Source: Symbiodinium microadriaticum (lineage: Eukaryota > Sar > Dinophyceae > Suessiales > Symbiodiniaceae). Taken from it: DNA of 64,000 nucleotides. Both the position numbers and the translations under genes were made by a program. Positions 1 through 10,658 of the stretch are shown one piece after another. Numbering within the stretch: the first letter of the stretch is position 1; every line of letters begins with the position of its first letter. Location of the stretch: the NCBI GenBank assembly GCA_001939145.1, contig LSRX01000334.1, positions 10,736 through 74,735 on the forward strand, written 5' to 3'. A model generated the notes under the pieces. The model was not told the DNA's origin, searched no databases, and worked only from the letters and a program-made list of their open reading frames with translations.

Positions 1-128
1 TGAGCGCTCGCGGGTCGGGCTGCGCCCAGCGCAGTGTCCTCCTCGATGGCCCGGACGGAACAGGACCAGTCGCCGGACAGACTTGTGGAAAGCTGTTTTT
101 TTGGGTTTAGGGTTTAGGGGTGGCTGCA

Positions 129-252
129 TATGGGGGGGTTTCCGAAGATAGGGGGACAGTAAAATAAAGTCATCATGTAGTACCCTAAATAGTAGGATCC
201 TTATTCTAAGGACCCTAAATAAGGTACCCCTTATTTTCGGAAAGTCCCGTAT
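129..252. mobile_element. Family G palindromic element
   Basis: Ends ATATGGGGGGGTTTCCGAA and TTTTCGGAAAGTCCCGTAT; carries AGTAGGATCCTTATT, typical of the family. Confidence 0.65.
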
Positions 253-674
253 GAAGCCCCAACTTACCGAATGGTATGATGTGCGATCTAGGTGATGCTT
301 TTCAATTTGGGGTTTGGGGGTTTAGGGCTTGGAGATATCTCGGGAAACGTTTTGCAGCGCAGCAACCAGCGCATCGTCAAAGTTAGGTCTCGGGATTATG
401 ACCACCCCTTTGCACGGACACAGACTTCTGGATTCTGGAGCTTTGCCTCCCCATTCCAAGGTTCAGATGCCTCGCATCACAGAAACCGAGTTTCGCCACG
501 TGGCTGATCGAGCGTCCAACACCCCAATACATGCCAATACCCCTACACGCCCTCATTAGGGAATATACTTGAAATCAGTCGAACCGGCAGCAGAAGCAGT
601 TTGACGACTCGCCGAGTCAGAAAGTCATGACTTGAGCTCGAGATTCCACCATGCCGCTCGTGACACTTGCATAA

Positions 675-764
675 TGTAGGGGCCTTAATAATTTGGGGGG
701 GTTCCTTGTTATAATTTGAGTATAATAAGCCCCCAAACCCTATTCTAATTATCAAGGCCCCTAG
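675..764. mobile_element. Family E palindromic element
   Basis: Inverted ends TAGGGGCCTTAATAATT and AATTATCAAGGCCCCTA, with GGGGGTTCC and CCCCCAAACCC arms. Confidence 0.65.
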
Positions 765-1188
765 ATTAGCGCACATAGCAAGACAAGTCGTGACACTTGC
801 AGAGGCCACATAGCAAGACAAGTAGTTTAGGGTTTGGGGTTTCGGGTTTAGGAGCAAGAAGTAGAGGATTCATGGAAGTTGTGCGAGTGGGTGGACTCGC
901 GACTGAAGGCTTCTAGGGGCTCAGGTCCTGTTGATCCTGCCCATGCAAGCTGAACTAGCTTCTCAACCATTGCAACTCAAAGCTTCAACAAGCAAGCCCA
1001 GAAAGGCATGCAAGAGCGTAGCTGTCCTACATAAACCCTAGACTTCCTGAAACGCTTAAACCCTCAACCCTAAACTGTGTTCTGCCGTGAACGTCGGTGG
1101 GTATGACTTTCGATTCCAGGCCCCCCCCCCAAGCCCTCCTTGGAGCAGGAGGGGACCTAGCAAAAATGAGGCTCTCGGTGGCCGAGTC

Positions 1189-1300
1189 GGTTTCGGGTTT
1201 AAGATTTGGGGTTTAGGGTTTAGGATTTAGGGTTTAGGATTTAGGATTTAGGATTTAGGATTTAGGGTTTAGGGTTTAAGATTTAGGGTTTGGGGTTATA
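1189..1300 (+). repeat. TTTAGGG-type block
   Basis: About 14 imperfect units, many of them TTTAGGA. Confidence 0.8.
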
Positions 1301-1549
1301 ATGGGGGCTGCCAGCAATTATAGCTCGAGTCACCGTATGTACAACTACGGCAACTCTCGTCCTAGTCATTAAGCGCCATGATCCCAGGTAGTATTAGGGA
1401 GGCCCCTTAAAGGGGACCCTTCTCAACCCTACTTGTGGCTCTCTTAAAAGGGATCTTATTGAGAGGGTCTATATATCCCCAAGGGTCCCCCTAATCCTAA
1501 CTCCCACATGATCCTCCGAGGCAGCGACCTCTCTTGACCTGGTACACAG

Positions 1550-1653
1550 CTAGGTTCCCCAGTAGTACCCTTTTGCCCTTTCTATTTGGGGGGTCTCCTT
1601 CTTAAAGCCGAATATTAGGGAAAAAGGGTACTCTTATTATCAGGGGGTTACTG
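1550..1653. mobile_element. Family A palindromic element, 3' end replaced
   Basis: Starts CTAGGTTCCCCAGTAGTACC and matches the copies at 8120 and 41503 through the AAAAAGGGTAC segment. Its right terminal repeat stops at GGGTTACTG, where a family G element begins. Confidence 0.6.
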
Positions 1654-1773
1654 TATATGGGACTTTCCGAAAATAAGGGGTACCTTATTTTGGGGTCCTT
1701 AAAATAAGGATCCTACTATTTAGGGTACTATATTAGGGTCCCCTATTTTCGGAAACTCCCATATCATGTCATA
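1654..1773. mobile_element. Family G element, complete
   Basis: ATATGGGACTTTCCGAAAAT to TATTTTCGGAAACTCCCATAT, directly abutting the family A element at 1550. Confidence 0.7.
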
Positions 1774-2059
1774 GTCTAGTACAGTACAATGTAGTCTAGT
1801 AGAGGATGGTAGAGTCTAGTAGACAGTATGGTAGAGTATAATACAGTACAACACAGCATATCATGGAATAGAACATATTATAGTATAGCATGATATAGTG
1901 TAGTTTGGTAGACCCCTGAACCCTAAACCCTAAACCCTAAGTGTCGTACATAGACTTACCTCTCAGGTATGAGAACGAAGCTCCCGCGCGGCCCGGCCTT
2001 CTATGCGGCCTTCCGTCGCGAGACTGACAAAGTCGTACCTTGGCTGGAACTCTTCGTCC

Positions 2060-2230
2060 GGTTGAGGGTTTCAGGGTTTAGGGGTTTTTGGGTTCAGGGG
2101 TTTTTGGGTTCAGGGGTTTTTGGGTTTAGGGGTTTACGGGTGTAGAGTTTAGGGTTTAGGGGTTTGGGGCTTAGGGTTTCAAGGTTTAGGGGTTTAGAGT
2201 TTAGGGTTTCAGGGTTTCAAGGTTTGGGCT
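2060..2230 (+). repeat. TTTAGGG-type block, strongly degenerate
   Basis: Units vary in length because T and G runs expand (GGGGTTTTTGGG). Confidence 0.75.
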
Positions 2231-2404
2231 TACAAGGTTCTAGGGCCTGGGACTGTGTCGCTTTACGGTGGCAAGGTCCTTCTGCAGTCAAATCTGTCAG
2301 GGGAGTTTGAAACCAAGCCTGGTTCCTTCCAAAACACGGCAGCACCCAGCTAGGTAGGAGAACCCCAGAACAACCCCTGTTTTGCAAGTTTTGGAACTCT
2401 ATAA

Positions 2405-2545
2405 AGAACCCTAAACCCCTAAACCCCTAAACCCCTAAACCCTAAACCCCTATAAACCCTAAACCCCTAACCCCCTAAACCCTAAACCCCTAAAGAACCC
2501 TAAACCCCTAAAGAACCCTAAAGCCCTAAGGAACCCTAAGGAAGC
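2405..2545 (-). repeat. CCCTAAA-type block
   Basis: Units CCCTAAA and CCCCTAAA with several AAAGAACCCT variants. Confidence 0.8.
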
Positions 2546-2654
2546 CCTCCGTTGCGTCCTCTTTTGCCAGGTCCAGGAGTGCTTCCTGCTCGACTGGTCC
2601 CGGGCCAAAGTCGCCCGGTTGGCGACTTTGGCCTCAAACTCGGGGTTGTAGGGT

Positions 2655-2815
2655 CATGGTTTTCGGGCTTTAGGACTTTAGGGCTTTAGGGGTTTTAGGG
2701 GTTTTTAGGGGTTTAGAGCTTCAGGGCTTCAGGGGTTTCAGGGGTTTAGGGTTTCGGGTTTTAGGGTTTTAGGGTTTAGGGGTTTAGGGTTTTAGGGGTT
2801 TAAGGGTTTAGGGTT
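2655..2815 (+). repeat. TTTAGGG-type block
   Basis: Mixed TTTAGGG, TTTTAGGG and TTCAGGG units; faces the CCCTAAA block at 2405 across an exon-like island. Confidence 0.8.
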
Positions 2816-2837
2816 GAAGAGCCTCAACCTCGGGTTC

Positions 2838-2953
2838 CCGGAGACTCCAAGATCCCCTGAATTAAGGGAATAATATATACCTCAAATCCCGTTAGGGTTC
2901 CCATTATACTTTAGGGTATCTATTCCTTAATTAAGGGATATTGGAGTCTCTGG
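2838..2953. mobile_element. Family D palindromic element
   Basis: Inverted ends CCGGAGACTCCAAGATCCC and GGGATATTGGAGTCTCTGG with internal AATTAAGG and CCTTAATTAAGG. Flanks GTTC and GTTA, three of four bases alike. Confidence 0.7.
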
Positions 2954-3699
2954 GTTAGTCTGAGGCTTCCGATAAGGGTTACTATAATGTTTGGCTTGGA
3001 AGGGTTTATAAGTTGAAAAGGGGTCAGTGTCAGGGTGTAGTATAAGTATAACTCTAGCTTTCAGGTGTTCTTAATGAGTTTCAGAAGCCTGAACAGTTCG
3101 TAATGATGTTCCTTAGGGTTCCATAGTGTAACCGAATTGTTGCGTTGGAATTTTGGTTAACAAGACTTGAGATGTTGGGTTTGGTTCTGTTCCGGAGTTA
3201 ACCCAACGTGATGTTTTGCGAGGCAGGTTTTCGAACAGATATCAACGACCGTGTCTTTAGTCCTGGGGGTGTTCTATTGGTAAAATGCTTCGTTGCATGT
3301 AGACTGCACGCACATGCCACAGCCCCTGCACCCTGCACATACCTTAAACCCTACATATCACAGATAGAACATATACGAACGCCTGTACCCTAACCCGAAA
3401 CCCTATAAGCCCCGAACTTGAAAAGGTACCCTAGAGCCCCAGGCCTGAAACCTGTTAAACTTCGAGCCTACAACTCGCCGTATAGATGCCCGAAGCTTTA
3501 ACTTAGATAGCCAAAGGGAGAAACTTTAAACTTTTTGGCCTTGTATATGAGGTCTATCCTAAAAAGTTTGAACTTTGTTGGGGCCTGGTTGTTGAAGAAG
3601 TGCTTTAGCAACAGGTGAGCAAAGATCCGGACCGGCAAGACACGCAGCAGCCCCCTGGGCCTGTCTGAGAGTGAGGGATCTATAAAGGGTACTCTTCAG

Positions 3700-3850
3700 G
3701 GATTATAGGGCTTATAGGATTTATAGGCTTTACAGGGTTTAAAGGGTACTGTTCAGGGATTTAGGGTTTTGGGTTTAGGGGTTTAGGGTTTAGGGTTCAG
3801 GGATTTAGGGTTTTGGGTGTTTAGGGTGTAGGGCTTAGGGCCTAGGGGGC
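3700..3850 (+). repeat. TTTAGGG-type block
   Basis: Includes TTATAGG and TTTAGGG units. Confidence 0.7.
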
Positions 3851-4129
3851 AGGGTGAAGTCAAGCGTTGGGGGGCTTGCTCACGGGCTCAGAGGTCAGAG
3901 GATTCCGCAACTAAAGTAAGTAACTAAGTCGAAACCCCTGAACCCTAAACCTTATAGATCCAGAAAGACCCCACTACACCTTAAAGTATATAAAAAAACC
4001 TTATAGATCCTCAACCCTATGCCCTATATACCTTGCATCGTACCAAATTTTGTGGGGCCCGGACCCTCGGCTTGCGAGGCAAAGGCGCCTGTACTTCTGC
4101 TGACTCTGGAACCCTCTTGTCAAACACTG

Positions 4130-4240
4130 GGGTTTGGGGATATCAGGGTTTCAGGGTTTAGGGATTTGGGGCTGGTGGTTTAGGGCTTTGGGTTTCGGGT
4201 TTTAGGGTTTAAGTTTAGGGTTTCAGGGTTTCTACATGGG
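4130..4240 (+). repeat. TTTAGGG-type block
   Basis: Degenerate units running up to the family J element. Confidence 0.7.
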
Positions 4241-4435
4241 TAGGTCTCTAAAGTAGGGTCCCCTTTTGTGGGGGGGTTCCTGAAAAGGGATCTATAGGGG
4301 TTTCCATAACGGGGTACGATAAGGGTACTATAAGGGTAGCTCTCTAAATTAGGGTCCTTTTTGGGTCCCCAATGTAGTACGGCACCCTTATAAAAAAGGA
4401 CCCTAAAGGGGACCCTAATTTAGACAACTACCCAA
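4240..4435. mobile_element. Family J element, double copy
   Basis: GGGTAGGTCTCTAAAGTAGG near 4241 and GGGTAGCTCTCTAAATTAGG near 4332 start two copies in a row; the right arm is CCCTAATTTAGACAACTACC. Confidence 0.55.
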
Positions 4436-4541
4436 ATGAAGAAAGGGATATTGGAAGGTCTGGGTACCTTGCATCTTTTGCCAAATTCCAACCGCCTTGC
4501 TTCAAACGTTACATGAAGCGGTACTTTGCTTAGAATTCAGG

Positions 4542-5060
4542 ATGTCCCTGCCTTCCCCGGACAATTTGTGTTGCTCCGCTAACTCGTCTTTTGGTGCCAC
4601 CCACAAGGCGGGTCTCAAAAGCACACCCAGCCGACCGTCAATTCCGGAGTTCGGATTTCCGGAAAAGAACCCAAAGGCTCCATGTACCCATATAGTATAT
4701 ACTTGGGCCTTAAAGGGGTCCCTATATGGGTACTTAAGGGCCTATGTATCTACTATGAAGGTACCTGGAGCCTTTGGGGAAGGGACTTTGGTGCCCAAGT
4801 TCCATTGACTCGAAGCGTAGTAGGGACCCCTAAGGATGGAACCCCTTTAAAAATCGAGGGATACTGGAGTTCCGGTAGGGCCACCACCGCTAGGTTGCTT
4901 GCATCGAACTACCGGAAACTCGTTGCTTTGTACCGCGACCTCTCCTGCGTCGGGACAACTGGGGAGACGGGCTTTGGCGTGACGCAGCTGGAGGCAGGGG
5001 AGGCGATGCAGATGTCCAGAGCGAGTCTTAACTGTTCGATGAGGGTTCTGGTTGTTGTTA
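4542..5060 (+). CDS. Hypothetical protein, two exons split by a palindromic intron
   Basis: Exon 1 (4542-4666) starts at an in-frame ATG and reads through SPDNLCCSANSSFGATHKAG to FPEK. Exon 2 starts at 4783 (DFGAQVPLTRSVVGTPKDG) and runs on through RLLASNYRKLVALYRDLSC. The two are in different frames and are joined in frame if 4667-4782 is removed as a GA-AG intron of 116 bases. That intron consists almost wholly of a family C palindromic element. The exon 2 frame stays open into the GTT repeat after 5040, where it becomes a Val/Leu-rich run made by the repeat; I infer that true coding ends or is spliced before this. No domain recognised. The 5' start could instead lie in an upstream exon. 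Confidence 0.45.
4671..4778. mobile_element. Family C introner
   Basis: Inverted ends CCAAAGGCTCCATGTACC and GGTACCTGGAGCCTTTGG around a centre with GGGGTCCCT. Lies in a GA-AG intron (4667-4782). Flanks share GAA. Confidence 0.75.
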
Positions 5061-5192
5061 TCGCTGTCGTGGTTGTCTTTGTTTTGTTTTTTGGTCGTTG
5101 TCGTTGTCGTGGTCGTCGTCGTCGTCATCGTCGTGGTGGTGTTTGTGCGCGTGTTTGTGTGCGCCTTCTTGTTCTTGTTCTTGTTATTGTTC

Positions 5193-5229
<37 letters not shown>

Positions 5230-5350
5230 GATGGTGGTGATTGTGGTGTGGTGATTGCGGGTGTTGTGATTGGTGTGATTGTCTTGGTTCTTGTGGTTCT
5301 TGTTGTTGTTGTTGTTGTTGTTGTGGTGGTGGTGGTGGTGGTGGTGGTGG

Positions 5351-5389
<39 letters not shown>

Positions 5390-5450
5390 GGCTGGTGTGG
5401 GTTTTGGTTCTGGTCTGGTTCTGGTTTTGGTTTTGGTGGCGTAGCAGGCC
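5042..5450. repeat. Compound trinucleotide repeat
   Basis: GTT/GTC-rich from 5042, (GTT)n at about 5195-5230 and 5300-5325, (GGT)n at 5325-5350, (GCT)n at 5350-5390, then GGTTCT/GGTTTT units to about 5440. Open reading frames on both strands here (poly-Gln, poly-Asn, poly-Val) are products of the repeat. Confidence 0.9.
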
Positions 5451-6339
5451 TTCTTGGGGGCAGCATTGCCAACTAAGCACAGTTTCGAGCAGGGCATGTG
5501 CGCTCAGCCCTCAACCCTATACCCTGAAACATGGACAAAGACTAATTTGAAGAATCGTGCCATTAATGTTCTCCTAGTACAGCGATGGCGGGGAATTTGC
5601 GAAGTAGAGTCAGAACACTACCTGTGGTCCTATTGGTACAGAATGGCCAAGGATAATACACCCCCCGCCACCAAGCTCCATTCTAGAGGTACTATACTAA
5701 GATATTGATATGATAGACCCCCTAAGCCCTAAACCCTAAACCCCTAAACCCTAAACCCCAAAAAGCTCTCAAAACAACCACCCAAGAGTCTCGAGAGGCC
5801 TCTGCACTGCTTACCCAAGCCGGTCTCGTCGACGACACCACAAGGACGCCGCCGAAGGATCTTGTTGGCAGCGTCGTCTCTGTCGCTCTAGCTCTTCATA
5901 AACATAGCCACAAGAGGAAGAATGATAGTAAGAATAGCAACAATAGAACCCATGAGTAGTAAAAACAGGGTATAGGTATAATTGTGTGTTTGTCTTTGTA
6001 GCTCTAACTATTTATGGTTGTATAAGAGTCTTAACGATTTTTCTAGGGCTCCTTTACTATGCGCCCTGCAAAGGGTCCTACAAGGATTGCCGCAAGGGTT
6101 TCGCCTTCAGTCAGTCAGCCAGCCAGCCAGTCAGTCAGTAGTATATGCTTTAGTTACTCTAGTTCGGCAGCACTGGGTTAGTAGTTTGTGGGTTGAGGGG
6201 TGTGGGATTTAGGGCTTAACGGGTTTGGAATATTGGTGATACTAGAGTGCAATCGCAGAATCCAAGGTAGTCGTTGCTGGAGGATACCACTCGCAATTGA
6301 GATAACTTTGATCTCTAACTCAACAGCAAGAAGCACGGA

Positions 6340-6418
6340 TTAGTAGCCTTTAACCTTTTGGCTTTGTTGCTTAAAAAAGAGTCCTACGGTGATTTTAAGG
6401 TTATCCTTTGCCCCTGAG
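6340..6418. mobile_element. Family H element, diverged
   Basis: TTAGTAGCCTTTAACCTTTT to TTTAAGGTTATCC and CCCCTGAG keep the family order. Confidence 0.35.
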
Positions 6419-6524
6419 AGAACGAGTGCCCTTGTGGCCAGGGTGTCGGACATAGACCGGTGCTTCATTGCGGCCAAGGCAGGCTCAAAGGGCAGTCGAA
6501 CTTCTGGGCTCTTGTTAAGAGGCT

Positions 6525-6608
6525 TAAATTTTAAGCTGCCATAATAAGGAACGCATAAGATGTATTATAAATCCCTATGATCGTAACTTAAATTAACTTC
6601 CTTAGCAA
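6525..6608. mobile_element. Family K element, diverged
   Basis: CTTAAATTTTAAGCTGCCAT to GATCGTAACTTAAATTAAC resembles the other family K copies. Confidence 0.35.
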
Positions 6609-7334
6609 GAACTCAGACTTTGTGAACTAGGGAGACACGATCTGCGAGGAGGCGCAACATCAGCACTCAACCTTGAGTACTCTTGCAGTTACCAAAGCCT
6701 TGAACGCTGGAGAACCATGGATGCAGAAGGGCATTGTGGGCCCATGTGGGTCCTAAGCGCCTTCCAGGCGTTTCAGACTTGCACCCGAAATGTTTGATGA
6801 AAGCTCTGCTGCTCGACCGCCGCTCAAAAAGAGCGAAGACAGGGGCTAATGGTAGAACCTGATCAAGATCCACCGATGGTAGAACTTGTTGGTGCATGCA
6901 CGGCTTCAAAAACACGCTTAGGGAAGCACAAGCGGCCAGAAGAAACCAGCAAGCAAGACAAGGCGTCTCACCCACAAGCGGTCGCGTCTTAGGGGCAGAA
7001 CGAAGCTTTCAGATGCTGCAGACCGTATGTCCTTCGAGCTTTTCTGTTGCCGATTCGGCCACCGCTACCCACTGCCATGATAGTGCTTCGGTGCCATGTC
7101 CCTTGTGAGCCCCAAGCCCCAGAACCCTGGACAAGGTCCACCACCCTCGACCCTTAATCACGAAGGATATCCACAGTCGCTGACCCGTACTGCACAGGCA
7201 GAACTCCAGGACGAGAAGAAAGAGAGGGACAAGAAGAATGATGAGGGTGCAAGTATAGGAACCGCCAACAGATGAACGACTGGCCATTGTCCTGTTTCTT
7301 CTCCTGCTCACCCTAGTCCCGCTTTCGGTGGCAG

Positions 7335-8290
7335 GTGTTGCCAGTGGACATGCGCAAGGCAGGTGTGCGGCTTGCAAATGACAAGGCAGCAGGGTTCAGA
7401 CAAAGTCAGCACAGCCATCCATGGAGCATCAATGGTTATCATAGATAGATTGAGATAGATAGATAGATAGATAGACAGATAGATAGATAGATAGACATAG
7501 CTACATATACACACATACATTATATATGTTTTCCGATAATGCCTTTATATATAACCATATATATATATTTATTTATTTATTTATTTATTTATTTGTTTAT
7601 TTATTTATTTATTTATCTATTTATATGTATATATAACTGTTGAGAAGTCGAGGACGTGCTTTGCTGTAGTCACACGCAATCCGGAGAAAATTCGCAGCCT
7701 CTTTCAAAGTAGCACCACAAGGGAGCTTGACGATTTGGTGTCGGGAGCTAAGCGCAAGTTGCGAAGTGCTGGCTTCTCTAAGACAGTGGCGAACTTCCAC
7801 CATGCCTTTCGCCATCCTCCACCTCAGCCTCTTACTCTTGCCTACCCAAAGGCTCCATGTACCTATATAGTAGATACTTAGGCCTTAAAGGGGTCCCTAT
7901 GTAGGTACTTTAAGGCCTAAGTATCTACTATATGGGTACATGGAGCCTTAGGGCTACCGTTGTGTTTCTTCAGTCTTGGCCGCTCTAACATTTGCGCAGG
8001 TCCTCAACCGCCATCAATTTCTGGAGTTGCTGCTGAGAGTGGCCGATCAGCGCTACGTGCAGACAGGCCCAGTGGCCCAGTGCTCCGTTCCCTCAGTTCT
8101 GAAGTTCCATACAGAGATACTTGGTTCCCCAGTAGAACCCTTTTGCCCTTTTATTTGGGGGGTCTCCTTATTAAAGCCGAGTATCAGGAAAAAGGGTACC
8201 CTTATCATTAAGGGGTTACTGGGGAACCTAGGATATGTGTGCATGTAATTACTCAGATCTGCATGCATCCGTATCCGGAGATGCAAGCGA
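7335..8290 (+). CDS. Unrecognised protein, four consecutive exons with introner introns
   Basis: Four exons join in one frame. Exon a, 7335-7388, reads VLPVDMRKAGVRLANDKA. Exon b, 7645-7839, includes RELDDLVSGAKRKLRSAGFS. Exon c, 7952-8115, includes FAQVLNRHQFLELLLRVADQ. Exon d, 8232-8290, reads VHVITQICMHPYPEMQAS. Introns are 7389-7644 (GC-AG, holding GATA and TTTA microsatellites), 7840-7951 (GC-AG, a family C element) and 8116-8231 (GA-AG, a family A element). A consensus GTAAGT donor follows exon d at 8291. Exon lengths (54, 195, 164, 59) keep phase at each junction. The gene must continue on both sides, possibly to the exons at 8572-9080 and to a plus-strand island near 6710-6850. The helical Leu-rich segment in exon c suggests a structural or scaffold protein, but I do not recognise the family. 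Confidence 0.6.
7443..7625. repeat. GATA and TTTA microsatellites
   Basis: (GATA)n at 7443-7500 and (TTTA)n at 7566-7622, inside intron 7389-7644. Confidence 0.9.
7846..7953. mobile_element. Family C introner
   Basis: Inverted ends CCAAAGGCTCCATGTACC and GGTACATGGAGCCTTAGGG. CTAC flanks both sides (7842-7845 and 7954-7957). Occupies the GC-AG intron 7840-7951 of the gene at 7335-8290. Confidence 0.8.
8120..8231. mobile_element. Family A introner, complete
   Basis: Inverted ends CTTGGTTCCCCAGTA and TACTGGGGAACCTAG, flanked by the direct repeat GATA (8116-8119 and 8232-8235). The duplicated GATA plus the element form a GA-AG intron (8116-8231) in the gene at 7335-8290. Confidence 0.8.
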
Positions 8291-8571
8291 GTAAGTGAGC
8301 AAGCGAGAAGGTAAGAAAGGATGCATCCATGTATGTATGAACGACGGTATACGTGAAGTTTTGGTTGGATAAGTCGGTCGATCGGTCAACAGATATGTCC
8401 GCGGTTCTGCACACAAGGAGACTTGTACATTCTACCCGTTGGAGATTGGTTGACATGGGGCGGCATGACTGCAGCATGCCAGTGGTCTACTCTAGACTAG
8501 GCCTTAAACTTGGAGCCATTGCAATCACCTCCGTCCTAAATCCCTGCTCCTCAAGCAAAATCCCGGTTCAG

Positions 8572-9083
8572 GCCGGGTGAAGAGCGTCTCGGAGGCGCTG
8601 TCACAGGTTCTGGAGCCGTTGCTCCCTGCCGCGGCCCTAGTGGCCCTAGCCTTGCAAACTGGGAGTGTGCAACAGAACTTCGCGAGCGAGATAAGAAGTA
8701 TCTCTAGGCTCTCTAGGCGCTGTCGGGCGCTAGGCTTTCTGGATTTTTGGGGTTAAAAAGGCACAGTTCCCATAACTCGGGAGTGCCTATGTTGAAGCAT
8801 TGAGGTCGGACAGGCCAAGGTGGCCGAAGTGGATGCCATCCTCGACGCTCTTCACACGGAGGAGGCGAACCCTTGCCTTGAGCTTTTCTGCAGGTCTGCA
8901 GGCGTTGCTGCTATTTTTGCACATCTTTGGCCAAGGGCTCGTGGTCCTTCAGCAACTTCTGCGGCTATCTCGGCTCATATAGACCCGGCAGCTGTGGTTC
9001 TCACTGCGAAGCATCGCAACGCCCTTATCCATCGGTGTTCTGATCTGATCTGGGCCCGTGTTTTGCTTCTTGGCAGGTGAGTG
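8572..9083 (+). CDS. Possible further exons of the upstream gene
   Basis: About 8583-8660 reads SVSEALSQVLEPLLPAAALV on the plus strand, and 8820-9080 is an open frame beginning AEVDAILDALHTEEANPCLE and ending at a stop at 9081-9083. Both look like helical protein and lie on the same strand as the exons at 7335-8290, so they may be its 3' part. The splice junctions linking them were not resolved. A second open frame over 8890-8982 is hydrophobic (ALLLFLHIFGQGLVVLQQLL), so the exact frame in this part is uncertain. Confidence 0.35.
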
Positions 9084-9137
9084 GCGGTCCGAAGTTGACA
9101 AGAAACAGTTTTGGGTTTTTGTGCGGAAGCTGAGGCA

Positions 9138-10658
9138 ATGGACCACCGTTCCCTTCGCTTGTTGTGTGCCTTGGTTTGGGTGTCTATGACAGCTGCGCAG
9201 GAGCCGAATGTGACCCGGTGCACGAGCGGCGCGGCTAACATCACCACAGGCATCGCATTCCATGTCCAGGTGTGCAACCTCTTCGGCGGTACCTGCTACA
9301 TCAACCACCCCGACATCCAAGATTGCGCTACCGAGTCCCTCGAAATCTTGGCTGGGGAGTGCAAACTGCTTCCTGGCTGCAGGTTCAGCAAGCCGTAGAC
9401 CGAGAGCCAGTTGAGCCTGCACCCCTTCTGCCTTCCGTGTCCGGATGCAAGCGAGGTATCCTATCCGTGAGTATGTTGACAACTGGGTGCGCTCCGGCGC
9501 AAGTGCAGTGGAGGAGCTGTCCACCGAAAGGGACTTGGGCTGCAGAGAACGGGAATGCGCGGCTCTCGGGTGCCTGCGCTGCGGTGCAGTGCTCGCTGGG
9601 TGGCGGTGCATGGGCTGGACCCGGCATGACCGGCAGCAGCCCCCCCACGCGAGAGACAGGAGTGACGAATACCGGCACAGCTTCGTGGACCAATTTCACC
9701 CTGGTGGAAATCAGCGATGATGCGGAGCAACTCAAGAACGTCTTCCTCTACCGAACCGGCGACTATGTTGCTACCACGCGGCGAACCTATCAGTGGAACA
9801 CGAACCCCACTCTCAGCATTGGCAAGCTACCGACTTCCAACGGAAACAACTATGGATCCTCTGCTCTGCTCATGATCAGATCTGTAGGGTTTAGGACTTA
9901 GGGTTTAGGGTTTAGGGTAGGTTACCTTTATAAAGCCTATCTTTGTAATTTAGGCACTTTCAGAAGCAACCAGAAAATCGCCCATGAAGGTGAGGTGTGT
10001 GATTGATGTGTGCTTTCTTCTGCACCTCTCTTGCGACATGGTTTCCATGACCGTTCGCCTCAACCGAGGACCTGTAGCCTGCCCTGCCCACGACACCCTG
10101 CTCAGCGCGGCCACCATCTCTGCATCGGACATGAAGATGTGCGGCGCCACTGGGAAGTGGACCTACTTCAATGCCGTCAACTTGCTGAACGACGCAAGCC
10201 TGTATGCAACCTATACTGGGAATACGGCAGGCACGAGCGTCAACATTGGGCAAGTCGCCTTCCTTGATGGCCGGAGTGGCTTTCAATCAGGCACCAACAT
10301 GGCCAATGCTCGTTCTGTTATGCTTCACTCAGGCGATGCTGCATCCAGCGCGGTGCTCCTCACGAGCGGGACGATTACACCGCAGGTTGACTTTACAGGT
10401 GAAGTCGCTGGCACATGGCGCAGCTATGGTGTGGTCTTCTACTGCGACGACTACACTCGCACGGACCTGACCACGTGTGCCGAGGCCAATCGGAAGATGA
10501 TGTACGTTGCGGATCCCAACCCAGAGGAGCAGTTTGGCACAACAGCAAGCATGAGCGGCACTGGACAGGACACGCTGCCGGATGGGTCGACGTCTGGTGA
10601 CCTTCGAGCGTTGGCTGGAGCTGTGAGCTTCGGACTCTTCGCTCGTTTTATCTTCTAA
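9138..10658 (+). CDS. Secreted or surface protein with repeated domains
   Basis: The ATG at 9138 opens a signal peptide (LRLLCALVWVSMTAA, cleavage probably after AAQ). Exon 1 (9138 to about 9380) is Cys-rich (VCNLFGGTCYINHPDIQDCA). Coding then continues in another frame to about 9878; the junction near 9370-9440 was not resolved. A GA-AG intron 9879-9963 holding a TTTAGGG block fits the next frame change. The last exon runs to a stop at 10658. Two stretches look like copies of one domain: SWTNFTLVEISDDAEQLKNV near 9690-9750 and KWTYFNAVNLLNDASLY near 10157-10207, each followed by a similar Asn/Ser-rich strand. The protein ends in a hydrophobic tail (GAVSFGLFARFIF), as in GPI-anchored or membrane-attached proteins. 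A cell-surface role is inferred; the family is not recognised. Bases 9984-10070 could instead be a short GT-AG intron. Confidence 0.55.

Larger units (their letters stand above)
1..4130 (+). other. Repeat-rich region with possible short exons
   Basis: Most of this stretch is telomere-like repeat and palindromic elements listed separately. Between them are short GC-rich islands that read as protein on the plus strand: about 8-95, 1977-2060, 2251-2330 (reads SLYGGKVLLQSNLSGEFETK), 2572-2640 and 4063-4127. They could be exons of one gene with repeat-filled introns. At 1977-2060 and 2572-2640 the minus strand is equally open, so strand is not settled. No family recognised. Confidence 0.25.

Noticed and set aside
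675-764. Hairpins read as transcription terminators
   Set aside because: They are members of dispersed repeat families with terminal inverted repeats, and the organism is a eukaryote.
2405-2815. Telomere or chromosome end
   Set aside because: The arrays are short, degenerate, of both orientations and spread through the whole window between exons.
4847-5497. Minus-strand ORF rich in Gln, Asn, His and Pro, and the overlapping repeat-made ORFs
   Set aside because: All arise from the trinucleotide repeat at 5042-5450; every frame is open there because the repeat lacks stops.
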